Source of the DNA: Anaerospora hongkongensis | GTDB taxonomy: Bacteria > Bacillota > Negativicutes > Sporomusales > DSM-15969 | Direction of reading: 5' to 3' | DNA: 64,000 nt | Assembly (NCBI RefSeq): GCF_004339805.1 | Contig: NZ_SLUI01000007.1 | Span: 205,061-269,060, forward strand | Shown: piece by piece, positions 63,797 through 64,000 of the stretch | Layout of the letters: each line of letters opens with the position of its first letter | How positions within the stretch are numbered: the first letter of the stretch is position 1 | Translations under genes and position numbers: made by a program | Notes under the pieces: generated by a model | Databases searched by the model: none | What the model saw: the letters and a program-made list of their open reading frames with translations, nothing else | What the model was told of the DNA's origin: nothing

Positions 63797-64000
63797 ATGA
63801 GTAAAACAGAAGCTTTAGGATTAATCGAAACAAAAGGGCTGGTCGGTGCAATTGAAGCGGCAGATGCGATGGTGAAGGCAGCCAATGTTTATCTGATCGG
63901 CCGCGAATTTGTCGGCGGCGGCTTGGTAACCGTTATGGTAAGAGGCGATGTGGGCGCAATTAAAGCTGCTACCGATGCCGGTGCTGCTGCTGCCCAGCGC
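63797..64000 (+). CDS. BMC-H shell protein, cut by window end
   Basis: 68 codons visible from the ATG after TAGGGAGG. Canonical PduA/EutM-type core: [21 protein letters not shown] and [18 protein letters not shown]. Continues past the window. Close to the first BMC-H of the operon. Confidence 0.95.
   Translation, partial: MSKTEALGLIETKGLVGAIEAADAMVKAANVYLIGREFVGGGLVTVMVRGDVGAIKAATDAGAAAAQR

Noticed and set aside
48243-64000. Propanediol or ethanolamine (B12) utilisation operon
   Set aside because: No diol dehydratase or EutBC; CutC has choline-site residues, so eut/pdu-like accessory genes do not define the substrate.
1-64000. Insertion sequences, integrases, tRNA or rRNA genes
   Set aside because: No transposase/integrase-like protein, no cloverleaf with CCA end and no rRNA segments noticed by eye; a dedicated scan would be needed to exclude tRNAs.

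Overview
The window looks like chromosome of an anaerobic, diderm Firmicute of the Negativicutes, probably Sporomusaceae. This is an inference from gene content and style: moderate GC, many GGAGG ribosome sites with TTG/GTG starts, ferredoxin-dependent 2-oxoacid oxidoreductase, and a Clostridia-like glycyl-radical locus in a genome that also has c-type cytochrome/heme-copper genes. No rRNA, tRNA, CRISPR array, transposase or phage gene was seen.

Layout. 1-5.4 kb (minus): a heat-shock block dnaK / zinc-finger-reduced J protein / clpB (3' end cut by the window). 5.8-11.1 kb: an HD hydrolase, a LysR regulator divergent from a phosphotransbutyrylase-ferredoxin-2-oxoacid:ferredoxin oxidoreductase operon. 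11.1-19 kb: a 111-nt palindromic element, arginase, an exported repeat protein, a type Ic aminotransferase, a NorC/NorB-like pair and a chemoreceptor. 19.2-22.1 kb: methionine gamma-lyase behind a sigma-54 promoter, convergent with an ACT-PAS-AAA+ activator. 22.2-26.3 kb: an unknown protein, a zinc-ligand-free S4 paralogue with a Fur/Zur-like box over its promoter, CcdA, an ArAE transporter and a YfbR-like protein. 26.3-31.8 kb: an AraC regulator and a Fur-box-preceded siderophore uptake operon ending in an esterase.

33.2-40.3 kb is a metal-homeostasis island: a 37-residue ORF, a PacL-like single-TM protein, a yybP-ykoY manganese riboswitch in front of a TerC protein, an intact P1B-type ATPase, and a paralogous protein that keeps the ATPase membrane helices but has lost the A, P and N catalytic domains. 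Two accessory proteins and a gene behind a promoter/Fur-box pair lie between them. 40.3-46.9 kb: a methyltransferase, a divergent gamma-lyase paralogue, and a LarA-like racemase with a TctBAC tripartite transporter.

48.2 kb to the end is a glycyl-radical-enzyme microcompartment of the GRM1 choline type. CutC (851 aa) has all choline-site residues I could check at a constant +5 offset from the Desulfovibrio enzyme. With it are CutD, two aldehyde dehydrogenase paralogues (one with the catalytic Cys replaced by Ser), PduL, a PduS-like flavo/Fe-S protein, EutJ, EutP, EutQ, an EutT-like protein without the metal motif, a small winged-helix-like protein, a DMT transporter and eight shell genes (six BMC-H types, one BMC-T with Cys38, one BMC-P; the last BMC-H is cut by the window). 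The logic is: choline to trimethylamine plus acetaldehyde by CutC; acetaldehyde to acetyl-CoA by the Cys-containing aldehyde dehydrogenase; acetyl-CoA to acetyl phosphate by PduL; NADH or electrons handled by PduS/PduT. No alcohol dehydrogenase (CutO) is in the window. A LicA-type choline kinase is divergent from the operon, placing choline phosphorylation and choline fermentation side by side.
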